Source of the DNA: Sphingomonas pituitosa NBRC 102491
GTDB taxonomy: Bacteria; Pseudomonadota; Alphaproteobacteria; Sphingomonadales; Sphingomonadaceae
Direction: 5' to 3'
Assembly (NCBI RefSeq): GCF_001598435.1
Contig: NZ_BCYY01000027.1
Span: 1-62,712 of the forward strand
DNA: 62,712 nucleotides
The translations under genes and the position numbers were made by a program. The notes under the pieces were generated by a model. It saw only the letters and a list, made by a program, of their open reading frames with translations. It was not told where the DNA came from and ran no database searches. This document shows, in pieces, positions 25,201 through 33,668 of this stretch; within the stretch, counting starts at the first letter, position 1; each line of letters opens with the position of its first letter.

Positions 25201-26857
25201 ACGCGCCGTTGGTCAGCTCGGTCGGCACTTCCTCCAGCACGCGGAAGCCGAAATTCTCGAACGCGGGAACTGCATCCGAAAGCGCCAGCGCGCCGCCCAG
25301 GCGATAGAGCTTGATCCGGTATTTGCCGGGTGCGTCGGGCAGCGGCACGATCCGGACGGAGCGGGCATGCTCGTCCTCGAGCCCGCCGATCCGCACCATG
25401 TCCTGCGCCGCTTCCTCGGGCGTGTGGGTGAGGCGGTAGACGTCCGGGAAGGCATTGGCGAGCCGCAGCGACAGGCGGGCGGCGCCGCTGCCGGCGATCT
25501 CGCTGAGGCAGGCTTCCACCGCCGGCGCCCAGCCGCGCACCATGCGGGCGATGCGCGCGTCGAGCTCGTCCTCGTCCGGCATCATCGTGTCGCCGCGCAG
25601 GTCGAGCGTGTAGCGCAGCTGCGCCAGCACGCCGTCTTCCAGCGCGATCGACCAGTTGATCATCTTCGCGTGCGCGGCCTCGGTCAGCATGGCGCCGATC
25701 GTCTCGCGGTGGCCGGCGGCGACCTGCTCGCGCGGCAGCCAGACAAAGGCGAACAGGTGACGGCCCAGCGTGCTGCGCACCAGTACCAGCTTCGAGCGCG
25801 GACGGTCCGCAACCGACATGGCGGTGAGCACCAGGCTCTCCAGCGCCTCCAGGTCAAAGGCGGTGGTCAGGTCGTGCGGCAGGCCGGTGAGGGCATGCGT
25901 CATCGCCTTGCCGGTATGGCCCGACGGATCAAAGCCGAACTTCGATTCGAGCATTTCCAGCCGCCCGCGCAGCATCGGCACCATCGCCGGCGGCGTGTTC
26001 AGCGCCTGGCTGGTCCACAGGCCGTAATGGATCGACAGGCCGGTGACGTCCTGGCCGGTCATCAGTGGCGTCACCACGATGTCGAGCGGCACGCGGCGAT
26101 GGACGGTGGACGTGGCGTTGGACTTCAGGAGCAGCGGGATCTCGCCGCCCATCTCGAAATAATCGACCGCAAGCTTGCGCGAGGTGTCCGCCAGCAGCGG
26201 CACTTCATGGGTGTAGCGGGCCAGGCCGATCTGGTCGGTGCTTTCGCCGCCGACCGACCATTTCTCATGGCCGAGCAGCGTCATCGCGTCGTCGGCGAAC
26301 CAGCGCAGCAGCGCCTCGCCCTCGCGCGAGGGCACGCGGGCGCCGTCGATCGACATTGCCTGCTGCAGCGGTCGCCAATCGGAGACGACGTCGCGAACAT
26401 GCTCGAGCACGCGCTCGATCTCGCCGGTCAGCGCGCGGCGGGTGCGGGCGTCGGCGCGCTCCATCTCGATGTAGATCATCGATTCGGGCTGCGAGTCCTT
26501 CGCCTTCTCGCCGATGTCGGTCACCACGCCCTTGGCGTCGCGCTCGATCGGCAGGATCGGGTGGATGATGCGGAAGATGCCGAGGTCGAACGCCGCGATC
26601 GCGCCGGCGATCGAATCGACCAGGAACGGCATGTCGTCGTTGATCACGGCGAGCCGCATCTTGCGGCTGGCATCGTCCTGATAGGTTTCTAGATTGAGCC
26701 GCACGGTCTGCGGCGGGCGTTCCGCCGCCGTCTCCGCGACAAACCGCGCCACCTCGGTGCGCTCGGCTTCGTCCAGTCCTTCCAGCTCTCCGGGCAGGGC
26801 CCCCTCGAAGATCCGATCTTCAAAGGCCTGCATGATCTTTTTTTCTAGGTTCTTCAT
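22235..26857 (-). CDS. NAD-specific glutamate dehydrogenase, large (~180 kDa class)
   Basis: A 1540-residue enzyme of the large bacterial NAD-GDH class, which oxidatively deaminates glutamate to 2-oxoglutarate and ammonium. N-terminal ACT-like regulatory modules occupy roughly the first 700 residues (VINDDMPFLVDSIAGAI is visible near residue 72). The catalytic domain carries VPTGAKGGFYPK with the substrate-binding Lys, followed by a Rossmann region (GGIGTYLKAASESN, VVGEGANLG) and a long helical C-terminus. Length is slightly below the usual 1550-1620. Likely monocistronic; the PAS-domain gene lies 100 bases upstream on the same strand. Confidence 0.95.
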   Translation of the reverse strand: MKNLEKKIMQAFEDRIFEGALPGELEGLDEAERTEVARFVAETAAERPPQTVRLNLETYQDDASRKMRLAVINDDMPFLVDSIAGAIAAFDLGIFRIIHPILPIERDAKGVVTDIGEKAKDSQPESMIYIEMERADARTRRALTGEIERVLEHVRDVVSDWRPLQQAMSIDGARVPSREGEALLRWFADDAMTLLGHEKWSVGGESTDQIGLARYTHEVPLLADTSRKLAVDYFEMGGEIPLLLKSNATSTVHRRVPLDIVVTPLMTGQDVTGLSIHYGLWTSQALNTPPAMVPMLRGRLEMLESKFGFDPSGHTGKAMTHALTGLPHDLTTAFDLEALESLVLTAMSVADRPRSKLVLVRSTLGRHLFAFVWLPREQVAAGHRETIGAMLTEAAHAKMINWSIALEDGVLAQLRYTLDLRGDTMMPDEDELDARIARMVRGWAPAVEACLSEIAGSGAARLSLRLANAFPDVYRLTHTPEEAAQDMVRIGGLEDEHARSVRIVPLPDAPGKYRIKLYRLGGALALSDAVPAFENFGFRVLEEVPTELTNGAFIHDFKVEPANRSEMLDRDPAIVEAAIAAVLEGRAENDLFNRLIVEAGITPDAVVLLRAWFRYLRQTGMLYGLGTVVDALRRAPLVALALVERFEAAHNPARSGDDEAVDLAEKAIDAGLAQVSAIDDDRILRLFKGVVLATLRTNAYAPAGAEALAFKLDSVKVPGLPAPLPWREIWVYSPRVEGIHLRAGPVARGGLRWSDRRDDFRTEILGLMKAQRVKNAVIVPTGAKGGFYPKHLPSPAVDRDAWLAEGTESYRIFIRALLSITDNIVSGEVVHPQGVTVLDGNDPYFVVAADKGTATFSDVANSLAIERDFWLGDAFASGGSVGYDHKAMGITAKGAWVSVRRHFLEMGTDIQTEPVTVAGVGDMSGDVFGNGMLLSKSIRLVAAFDHRHIFLDPNPDASKSWEERARMFALPRSSWADYNPALISEGGGVFPRTEKSIPLSPKVKALLDLDVDSIDPNGLMIAILKARVGLLWFGGIGTYLKAASESNGEVGDPANDRIRINAEQVRAQVVGEGANLGVTQAARIAFARNGGRLNTDFIDNSAGVDCSDNEVNIKIALNREMIEGRLGYEDRNALLASMTDDVAHLVLEDNRLQTLALSFMENDGALDLPSYVRVIEILESSGRLDRNVEGLGANEDLLRRAQEGRGLTRPELAVLLASAKLALQDAIEKGDLGHDPALVGDLHAAFPKAMQERFGKAIDEHRLRNEIVATKLANRVVNRLGVLHPFELAEEEGAAMRDIAAMFVVAEQLLGLPALWEVVETAEISEGARIALLDELAVAVRGQIADLLRINRPGASPAEVIARLQPGIEALGRETQSLMLTEVRAQADRICGKLTAAGAPRELVDRVVHVFELDGCIGLADLGQRSGTDEVVLTRAFTSLGQALGLDWAQATAARITTGDVWERLLIAGLARDFQQLRLDFLGRVDGQDPQATVDAWLAEHRGRVDQFSALVRRARQSAVPNAAMLAQIAGQARVLLGRE

Positions 26858-26957
26858 GATCGCGGCTATGCTCCCGGGCGAAGGTCACCTCAAGTCTGGA
26901 AAAACCGGGAGGAAAGGCGCAGAAGCGCAGTTCGTCGTCCGGTGACTCGGCGGTGTC

Positions 26958-28235
26958 TCAGGCTGCTGCGCGGCGTACCGCCCGGTCGGTAAGTTGTGCG
27001 TCGTCTTCCAGCTTGGCGATGATATCCAGGCCCTGATCGCTCGCGCGGGCGAGCAACAGCACGAACTCCGACTCGCCGGCCGGCATGGCGACGCGGGCGA
27101 GCGGCGGCCGCCGGCGCAGCGTCTCGGCGGCGCGCGCGAAGGCGGCGGGGCGCTGCTCCCCGGCCAGCGCGGCGCGCAGTTCGCGTTCGGCCTGGACCAC
27201 GCCCTTCACCCCGCCGGGGGTGATTTCCAGGAAGGCGTCCAGCCCGCCCGAGGGGATCGCCAGCCGCCTGCCATGGGTCAGCACGGCGGCGAACTCGGCC
27301 AGCCGGGTCTTGTCATAGTCGGGCCCGAAGACGAGCTTGACCACCGGCGTCATCGGCGCGCGCGCCTGGGCGGCAATCCCGGCCTCGGCGAGCAGCACGG
27401 CATAGCCGTCCGCATCCTTCTCGGCGGCGAGCGCGAAGCCATAGGCGCGGTCGAGCGCGCGATACAGGGCGGCGCGGCCCCGCAGGTCCGATGCGCGGAC
27501 GGCGGCGGCCGATTCGCGCGCCAGCATCAACTGGTCGGCGAGCGGCGAGGTGACCGTGCTGTGCGATACCTCGGCGGCGGCGGTGGGCGAGTCGAAGCCG
27601 GCGCTGGGGCCGTCGGCCCAGACCGACTGGGTAGGCGCCGGGTGCGGCGCTGCCCGGCGCGACGCCGCGATCTCTGCGTCGAGGCGCGCCTGGGTATCGG
27701 CGTCCACCACTTCCTTCCAGTTGATCACGCCGTAGATGAAGCCGATCGTCTCCGCGTCGGATGCGAAGGGCATCAGGATGCCGCGATAGAACATCTGGTG
27801 CCCGCGCTGCCCGACGAACTCGGCCTCGAAGCCGATCGGCGCGCGGTTGGCGATGATCTGCAGATAATGGTCGGTCAGGCGCGAGAGCAGCGATCGACTC
27901 GGCACTTCGCCGACATGCGCGATCGCGCCTTCGATGCCGCATTCCTCGCGCAGGGCGGCGCCGAGATACCGGATGGCGGGATTCTCGATGCCGGCGGTGA
28001 AGTCGAGCAGCACGCTGTTCGGGCCAAAATCGGCGATGTTCGCGGGATCGAGGTCGTGGATCGCGGGATAGGCACGGCCGCGCAGCAGCGACACCCAATG
28101 GTTATAGGCGCGCACCTGCATGCGACGCTCGTCCCCGCCGATCGCGACGGGGCGTTCGTCGATCGCCTCGTCGGGCGCGGGCGCGGGCGCGGGCTCGGGT
28201 TCTGCCGGACGATTGATGCCGCGAGCCATGTTCAT
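26958..28235 (-). CDS. PAS-domain protein of unknown role
   Basis: A 425-residue cytosolic protein. Residues about 30-175 form a PAS-like domain of the PAS_5 type seen in alphaproteobacteria (WVSLLRGRAYPAIHDLDPANIADFGPNS and RGHQMFYRGILMPFASD, each longer motif only part-quoted). The C-terminal half is Ala/Arg/Leu-rich, with no recognised output domain. The N-terminus has a Pro-Ala-Glu run (about residues 8-20). ATG at 28235 or 28229 are equally good. It probably senses a small molecule, but nothing shows which. Confidence 0.65.
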   Translation of the reverse strand: MNMARGINRPAEPEPAPAPAPDEAIDERPVAIGGDERRMQVRAYNHWVSLLRGRAYPAIHDLDPANIADFGPNSVLLDFTAGIENPAIRYLGAALREECGIEGAIAHVGEVPSRSLLSRLTDHYLQIIANRAPIGFEAEFVGQRGHQMFYRGILMPFASDAETIGFIYGVINWKEVVDADTQARLDAEIAASRRAAPHPAPTQSVWADGPSAGFDSPTAAAEVSHSTVTSPLADQLMLARESAAAVRASDLRGRAALYRALDRAYGFALAAEKDADGYAVLLAEAGIAAQARAPMTPVVKLVFGPDYDKTRLAEFAAVLTHGRRLAIPSGGLDAFLEITPGGVKGVVQAERELRAALAGEQRPAAFARAAETLRRRPPLARVAMPAGESEFVLLLARASDQGLDIIAKLEDDAQLTDRAVRRAAA

Positions 28236-28447
28236 GCGGGTGCTCCACTGCGGGCAAGGGCCCGAAACGCTGATCCGGGGCCTTGTGCAGGGTCCATGGT
28301 AAATGCCGCGTAAAAGGCGGATCCGGAAAAGCCGAGGGAATCTCCGGAGGCAAGAAAATCGGCATCGGCGCAAGGAGGTGCTTGCCAGCGCCAGGAACGG
28401 CTGGTAAGCGCGCCCTCCTCCGGGCAAACCAGCGCCCGGCACCGGGC

Positions 28448-28523
28448 GCCGCTTTAGCTCAGCTGGTAGAGCATCGCATTCGTAATGCGGGGGTCACAGG
28501 TTCGAGTCCTGTAAGCGGCACCA
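28448..28523 (+). tRNA. tRNA-Thr (anticodon CGT)
   Basis: A complete cloverleaf. Acceptor GCCGCTT pairs with AAGCGGC, the D-arm is GCTC/GAGC, and the anticodon stem TCGCA/TGCGG carries loop TTCGTAA with anticodon CGT. The T-arm contains GGTTCGAGTCC. The discriminator A is followed by an encoded CCA. Its 3' end begins a 104-bp sequence that recurs at 62454, so it appears to be the integration site of the downstream island. Confidence 0.93.
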
Positions 28524-28607
28524 TCCCTCTCAGAAGCAATTTCGCCGAGCCCTTGCGGAAAGGGCTTCCCCGTGGGTCGGGCATGGGTCCTTTGTGGGGC
28601 GGCTTTG
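28504..28607 (+). repeat. Left boundary repeat (attL-like), tRNA-Thr 3' end and flank
   Basis: These 104 bp begin in the T-arm of tRNA-Thr (GAGTCCTGTAAGCG) and run past the CCA. The same sequence recurs in the same orientation at 62454-62557 with roughly a dozen substitutions and two one-base indels. Shared blocks include CTCTCAGAAGCAA and GGGTCCTTTGTGGGG. The pair brackets the accessory region. Confidence 0.75.
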
Positions 28608-28778
28608 TGAAGCAGCCGGGCGTCGGTGGCGATCTGCTTTGGCAACCGGATGGCGTTCCATGCGGCTGAGGTGTGAGCGTCGCGAGCTAATCGACGATCG
28701 ATTAGGTCTTCGACGCCCACTCCCTTGAAAGCGTTTCGCGACGCGCACTCCCCCGAATCCTAGCCGTTGCTTGGCGCA

Positions 28779-30605
28779 TCAGCCTTCAGCAGATATCAAA
28801 ACCGGTACTTCTTCATGGTCCGCTCGTGCCGGAGTGAACATATCCATTAGCAGATCAAGTTTATCTCTAATTTCAGCTGCGGCATCTGAAGAGATATCGG
28901 ATACTTCAACAAGGCGATGAAGCTCCCCCTTTGAAAGCAGCATAGGACGGCCAATCCTATTGGCGAGCCGTCGGAAAAATGTCTCAGCAAAAGCGCTGAG
29001 CTTCTTATTAGTTGTCGAGGATTCCCAAAACAGGCGAGCAGCATCGGTATCTAGCCTAGACCAAATATTGAAATTATCGACATTTCCGGAGAAAACGTCG
29101 TTCAAAATCAAATCCCTCAATATCGCATCTATTGCATCACGCACATCGGTAGCGAACAAATCTTGTTCTGGATATATCTCTAACGAGTAACGACGAAGAT
29201 TGTCTGGAGATACGAAATAGTTTTCCGTCTCGTATCGTTTCCAATAGCGGATTTTCAACGGCCCCAGATCTGCATCCTGTCGACCCTTTCCATCATTATC
29301 TAGGATTGCCAATCCACGTAGATTCGGGATGATCCCGCGGAGGCCGTCAAAATGGTCTCGGGGGGTAACTCCAAACCCACCCTCAACTCTTTCTAATTCG
29401 GCATCGGCATCTTGTAGAGGATAATTGTTCTGTACGTAAAACGTATTTATTCTCTCATCCCACACGTTGACAACCGGGTGATTTAACTTAACGGCGAGAG
29501 CGCGCAACATATCTATGTCGGTCCCACCTTCAACGTAAAGTACGTAGCCGCGTTCACGGGCTCTAATATAATGTTCCGCGCCAAAATGCTTAAGACTATT
29601 ACGTATATCTGACTTTTTTGCCAACTCGTCCGCTTTGCCGTCTAACAACAATGTTAAATTTCGGTCCAAGGCTTCATCAAGTATTTGTTCCGAGTGTGTT
29701 ACAATTACTACTTGAGATCCATTTTCATTAGCAATGTCGCGGAGTAGAACATATATTTGCTTTTGGCGTAGGATTTCGAGATGCGCATCTGGCTCGTCAA
29801 CCAGCAGTACGCTATTTTTATGTGCGTAAAGGTATGAAAAGACGAGAAGTGCTTGCAGCATTCCTCTTCCTGCAGAGGAGATGTCCAAAGGTTCTTTGAC
29901 GTTAGCTTGTCGATAGGAAAGCGTTATACTGCCCCGTGTAGTCTCAGTTGGATCACCAAGTGTAACATGGAACAAACGCTGCATTAAATTTACGATCTTG
30001 TCCCAATCGGATGGCATATTTTGTTTAACGGATAAACAAAGATTGCGCAAAACGTCAGCAGTTCTTCCCTGACCGAGAAGTAGATCAATCCTACCCGGCT
30101 GAAGAATAGGCTCTTCAGTGTCAAGGCCGGACATTGGATAAAGAAGCTCTACGCGTATCTTTGCCGCATGCGCAATAAAATCCAAGTCTTTCGCAACGTC
30201 GTTATCAGGGGAGCAGTATACAAGCTCGTCTCCCTGATTGCGGAACCGCATAGGGAGGGGCCTAACTTGACCTTGGTAGAAAATACCTACCGTGATCGTG
30301 AGAGGGATATCCCTGTTACCTTTTCGAACATTTGTATTATGCCAAAATGATCGCGTGCGCTGCACGGGCACAGAGACGATGTTTAGTCTGTTGAGTGGAG
30401 TTGCAGTGCGTTCTTTTGCTGTAGATTGTTTGCGAGCATCATACCATGTCTGGACGGCTTGGGACCACAGCGCTAAGGCCTGTATCGCACTTGTTTTGCC
30501 GCAATTGTTAGGTCCGATTAATACAGCGGGATGATCGAGCTCGATCTTCTGGCTTTCGCCGAACCGCTTGAAGTTTTCTAATTCCAAGTAGTGAAGTATG
30601 CGCAC
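28779..30605 (-). CDS. OLD-family ATPase/TOPRIM nuclease, putative phage-defence protein
   Basis: A 608-residue protein of the OLD/GajA type. An N-terminal ABC-like ATPase carries Walker A GPNNCGKT (31-38), signature SAGRGM (244-249), Walker B SVLLVDEPDAH (265-275) and the switch His in THSE (303). A TOPRIM nuclease domain follows, with YVEGGTD (Glu359) and AILDNDGKGRQ (Asp436, Asp438), so both active centres look intact. Codon use and base composition are clearly more AT-rich than its neighbours, and it sits directly after the tRNA-Thr integration site: horizontal acquisition is likely. No UvrD-like GajB or other partner gene is adjacent, so a single-gene (class 1) OLD system is the best fit. 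Phage defence is inferred. Confidence 0.85.
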   Translation of the reverse strand: MRILHYLELENFKRFGESQKIELDHPAVLIGPNNCGKTSAIQALALWSQAVQTWYDARKQSTAKERTATPLNRLNIVSVPVQRTRSFWHNTNVRKGNRDIPLTITVGIFYQGQVRPLPMRFRNQGDELVYCSPDNDVAKDLDFIAHAAKIRVELLYPMSGLDTEEPILQPGRIDLLLGQGRTADVLRNLCLSVKQNMPSDWDKIVNLMQRLFHVTLGDPTETTRGSITLSYRQANVKEPLDISSAGRGMLQALLVFSYLYAHKNSVLLVDEPDAHLEILRQKQIYVLLRDIANENGSQVVIVTHSEQILDEALDRNLTLLLDGKADELAKKSDIRNSLKHFGAEHYIRARERGYVLYVEGGTDIDMLRALAVKLNHPVVNVWDERINTFYVQNNYPLQDADAELERVEGGFGVTPRDHFDGLRGIIPNLRGLAILDNDGKGRQDADLGPLKIRYWKRYETENYFVSPDNLRRYSLEIYPEQDLFATDVRDAIDAILRDLILNDVFSGNVDNFNIWSRLDTDAARLFWESSTTNKKLSAFAETFFRRLANRIGRPMLLSKGELHRLVEVSDISSDAAAEIRDKLDLLMDMFTPARADHEEVPVLISAEG

Positions 30606-30786
30606 GATTTTTCCTGCACTCTTGCGATTGAGCGCTCATGGTACAGCGAGGCGAGCCGGCAGCAAAGCTGGTTGAAGCGCTCGGGGTCGTGTCAAACGCT
30701 TTTCGCGTGGAGCTGCGGGGCTTTTGTCGCTCGTGCTCATAACGCGATGCAGCAAATGTTTGCGAGCGGATCCGTTACGAGGCGCC

Positions 30787-30836
30787 TGGATGCCCTGTGA
30801 GGATTCGAACCTCAATTGACGGAGTCAGAGTCCGTA
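30787..30836 (-). pseudogene. 3' fragment of tRNA-Gln (anticodon CTG), cut by the IS3 element
   Basis: Read on the minus strand, 30836 to 30787 gives anticodon stem-loop ACGGA-CTCTGAC-TCCGT (anticodon CTG), the variable loop, T-arm TGAGG-TTCGAAT-CCTCA, the 3' acceptor strand CAGGGCA, a discriminator T and CCA. The 5' half is missing: the first IS base follows directly at 30837. No matching 5' half is visible beyond the other IS end. It may be the attachment-site relic of an older element, or a tRNA gene destroyed by the insertion. Confidence 0.75.
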
Positions 30837-30875
30837 TGAACCGCGCCGGGTCTGCCGGAGGCATTGGGTTGTGAG

Positions 30876-31781
30876 TCACGCTGCCATATCGATGTTGTCT
30901 GCGGCAGCATAATATTGATCTTCGGCTTCGGCAGGCGGGATGTTGCCGATGGGCTCGAGCAGCCGACGATGGTTGAACCAGTCCACCCATTCGAGCGTGG
31001 CGTACTCGACGGCTTCGAAGGTACGCCATGGCCCGCGCCTGTGGATCACCTCGGCCTTGTAGAGGCCGTTGATGGTCTCGGCCAAAGCGTTGTCGTAGCT
31101 ATCTCCGACGCTGCCGACCGACGGCTCGATCCCCGCTTCGGCAAGGCGCTCGGTGTACTTGATGGACAGATATTGCGACCCGCGGTCGCTATGATGGATG
31201 AGGCCGCCCCGATGGGCCGGCCGTCGATCGTGAAGCGCCTGCTCCAGAGCGTCGAGGACGAAGCCGGCATGCGCCGTCCTGCTGGCGCGCCAGCCGACGA
31301 TCCGCCTGGCGTAGGTGTCGATGACGAAGGCGACGTAGACGAACCCGGCCCAGGTCGCGACATAGGTGAAGTCCGACACCCAGAGCATGTTCGGCGCTGG
31401 CGCGTAGAACCTCCGATTGACGCGATCGAGCGGACACGGCGCCGCTTTGTCGCTGACCGTGGTGCGCACCGGCTTGCCCCGGATCACCCCTGCCAAGCCC
31501 ATCTCGCGCATCAACCGCGCGATCGTACAGCGGGCGACCGTAAACCCCTCCCGCAGCATCTGCCGCCAGACCTTGCGCACGCCGTAGACCGCGAAGTTCT
31601 CGGCGAATACGCGTGCAATCTCTGGCTTCAGGGCGACATCCTGCTGCGCCCGCGCCGACAGGCGTGTCGGATCCCGCCGCTGCGCGAGACGCTCGAAATA
31701 CGTCGATGGGGCGATCGGCAGAACGCGGCAGATCGGCTCGACCCCATAGGCATCGCGGTGATCATCGATAAAGGCGATCAT
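30876..31781 (-). CDS. IS3-family transposase OrfB (DDE integrase)
   Basis: A 301-residue catalytic subunit. An HTH_21-like region (YGVRKVWRQMLREGF, RLMREMGLAG) precedes the rve core with DDE residues in SDFTYVAT, HHSDRGSQY and the ALAETING glutamate. It starts inside the orfA stop (ATGA overlap at 31778-31781). OrfB should be made by frameshift or re-initiation; I do not see a classic slippery heptamer at the junction. It looks intact. Confidence 0.93.
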   Translation of the reverse strand: MIAFIDDHRDAYGVEPICRVLPIAPSTYFERLAQRRDPTRLSARAQQDVALKPEIARVFAENFAVYGVRKVWRQMLREGFTVARCTIARLMREMGLAGVIRGKPVRTTVSDKAAPCPLDRVNRRFYAPAPNMLWVSDFTYVATWAGFVYVAFVIDTYARRIVGWRASRTAHAGFVLDALEQALHDRRPAHRGGLIHHSDRGSQYLSIKYTERLAEAGIEPSVGSVGDSYDNALAETINGLYKAEVIHRRGPWRTFEAVEYATLEWVDWFNHRRLLEPIGNIPPAEAEDQYYAAADNIDMAA

Positions 31782-32104
31782 CGCCCAAACGGGCGGTCGA
31801 GCTCCGCCTGGGCAAAATATGCAGATGCCTTGCGCAGAATTTCGTTCGCCTGGCGCAACTCACGGACCTCGCGCTCCAGCGCCTTCACCTTGTCCGCAAC
31901 CTCTGTCGGGACGCCAGCCCGCTTGCCGCTGTCGACCTCGGCCTTCTTCAGCCACTCATGCAGCGTCTGCGGAACGCAGCCGATCTTCTCCGCGATCGAC
32001 ACCACCGCTGCCCACCGCGATGGGTAATCACGCTCGTGCTCGATCACCATCCGCACCGCGCGCTCGCGAACCTCAGGCGCAAACTTGTTCGTCGTCTTGC
32101 TCAT
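31778..32104 (-). CDS. IS3-family transposase OrfA (HTH protein)
   Basis: A 108-residue protein with an N-terminal helix-turn-helix (PEVRERAVRMVIEHE, EKIGCVPQTLHEWLKKAE) that binds the IS ends. A C-terminal leucine zipper (VKALEREVRELRQANEILRK, just within length) mediates multimerisation with OrfB. Complete and of normal length. Confidence 0.93.
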   Translation of the reverse strand: MSKTTNKFAPEVRERAVRMVIEHERDYPSRWAAVVSIAEKIGCVPQTLHEWLKKAEVDSGKRAGVPTEVADKVKALEREVRELRQANEILRKASAYFAQAELDRPFGR

Positions 32105-32157
32105 ACTGGCTCCACCTTCTCAGGAGTTGGAGCCTCCGGCAAACCCGGGGCGGTTCA

Positions 32158-32778
32158 CAGATGCAGGCGGATCTTATGGAGCTGATAGGGTTCAGGACCA
32201 CAAAGACAAAGGCAAACAGAAACGCGGAGGACCGCCGCAAGACGATAGCGGCACGGCCACCAAAACCAGCCTTCGGCTAACCGCCGCAGCGACACTCGTC
32301 AAAATCAGCTTCGCGATCAACCCGCGAGACGCTCGACGATCGCGCGGGCTGCGACGGCCACCTGCGTTCAGGTCATCTCGCAATCGTACTGATCGCCATA
32401 ATATGGATCGACCACCGACAAGCCCTGCCGACCCTCGACCTGGCCGCGAAGAAAACCGATCTCGAGCTTAGCAAACGGCCGGTTCTGGCAGGAGCTGACG
32501 TTCAAAGTCCGACCGCGATCGACGCGTTTTGGTCGACTGCTGCCGAAAGCGCGATCGACGCTTCTTGGGACTCTGCCTTCGTTCCCCGCACATCTCCCGA
32601 ACAGCAGGTCCGGTCAGGAGCCAACATTCAACGTTTCCGCGATGGCAAGGCAATACAAAAAAATTATTCTTTAGCGACAAACGGCGATCAATGAATTCAT
32701 GCCAAGTTGTTCGGCCTATCCCTCATCGACTATCAATTGGATGCGCGTGAGGATTACAATGTTTCCCTTTTTGAGGGT
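32158..32778. other. Intergenic region after the IS, no supported gene
   Basis: About 620 bases without a believable gene. Short open frames exist on both strands but have no domain or ribosome binding site. A short internal repeat (GCGATCGACGC followed by TTTTGG or TTCTTGG) occurs at about 32514 and 32550. The stretch 32640-32760 is AT-richer. It probably holds island debris. Confidence 0.4.
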
Positions 32779-33483
32779 TCAGCAGGAATCGCCGAGTCCA
32801 TTGCACGGTAGAACCTCCTTGGATCTCCACTCCCGAACGAGATCCTTGCGATTACCAGGATATCGTTCATCCAGGATGGTCGCATCTTCGATGTCTTCCA
32901 TGCTGATGATCCGGAAAGTGCCACCGCCTTCGCACCAGGCCGAGATATAACGGCTTCCGTCGATCAGGCCGAGCATCACCGGCCAGATAATCTGCCGGCC
33001 GAGATACGCCTGCTCGCCGCGAAGCGTGATGCTGACTTTGCGCTGGTTGCGAAGGGCACGCCGAATTTCGCCGAGGTCTACCATCGTGCCGGTGTTCGCA
33101 CGACGGCCAACATACACCATGTCCGCGTCAAGCGTGGGCCGCATCTCCGCAGGCAGCACCGCGTTGATCTTCGCGATCGCGTTCTCGACCGCAAACGCCA
33201 GCGTCCGGTCGGTCTGCCGACGAACCCACTGTGCGCCGATGGAAAGAGCATGCAGCTCATCCTCGGTGAACGAGAGCGGCGGCAGGAGAAAGCCAGGGTG
33301 AAGGATATAGCCCACCCCGGCCTCTCCATCGATTTCGGCGCCCATGGCCTGAAGGGTGGCGATGTCGCGGCGGATCGTCCGGAGTGACACGCCGAGTTCC
33401 TGAGCAAGCGCCTCTCCTGAAACAGTGCGGCGGTGTCGCCTGAGAACCTGCAGCAAGTCGAACAGTCGATGACTTCTGGCCAT
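32779..33483 (-). CDS. YafY/WYL-type transcriptional regulator
   Basis: A 234-residue regulator. The N-terminal HTH_11 domain (RLFDLLQVLRRHRRTVSGE, LGVSLRTIRRDIATLQAMGA) precedes a WYL effector domain (LGRQIIWPVMLGLIDGSRYISAWCE, part) and a short C-terminal extension. ATG at 33483 (MARSHRLFDLL) is the conventional start. WYL domains bind small ligands or single-stranded DNA and are common regulators in accessory regions. It is followed by the SDR gene on the same strand 185 bases upstream. Confidence 0.88.
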   Translation of the reverse strand: MARSHRLFDLLQVLRRHRRTVSGEALAQELGVSLRTIRRDIATLQAMGAEIDGEAGVGYILHPGFLLPPLSFTEDELHALSIGAQWVRRQTDRTLAFAVENAIAKINAVLPAEMRPTLDADMVYVGRRANTGTMVDLGEIRRALRNQRKVSITLRGEQAYLGRQIIWPVMLGLIDGSRYISAWCEGGGTFRIISMEDIEDATILDERYPGNRKDLVREWRSKEVLPCNGLGDSC

Positions 33484-33668
33484 CTTCCCTCCATGACAGC
33501 GAAACCCTGCCATCCGATGTACAACGCGGTTGCACGCCCGAGACGCGGCATCTCCTCGCCATCGACGGTGGGCAGACCGTTGGCCGCGAACGGCGGCGCT
33601 GCTTGCGACGAGGAGGGGCGGCGCGGATCAGCCACCCCTCGGACGCTTCCTACCCGAGACCTCTCGGA

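Larger units (their letters stand above)
30837..32157 (-). mobile_element. IS3-family insertion sequence, 1321 bp, complete ends
   Basis: Terminal inverted repeats of about 26 bp begin TGAACCGCGCCGGG (left, 30837-30862) and TGAACCGCCCCGGG (right end, read inward from 32157 to 32132), with two mismatches over the 26 bases. The ends are the TG...CA expected for IS3. It carries orfA and orfB on the minus strand. The flanks (GTA on the left, CAG on the right) do not form the usual 3-4 bp target duplication, so one flank has probably been changed by deletion or recombination. Confidence 0.88.

Noticed and set aside
24014..26692. An 892-codon open frame antisense to NAD-glutamate dehydrogenase
   Set aside because: It mirrors the high-G+C third codon positions of the minus-strand gene. 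It is rich in Arg, His, Gln and Ala with no domain.
28454..28720. Minus-strand 88-codon frame over tRNA-Thr (ends in RTRTCDPRITNAMLYQLS)
   Set aside because: It is an antisense translation of the tRNA, a known annotation artefact. The partner frame at 62307-62579 is the same artefact on the right repeat.
30834..32160. Target-site duplication of the IS3 element
   Set aside because: The bases next to the two ends (GTA and CAG, or CGTA and CAGA) do not match, so no duplication is claimed.
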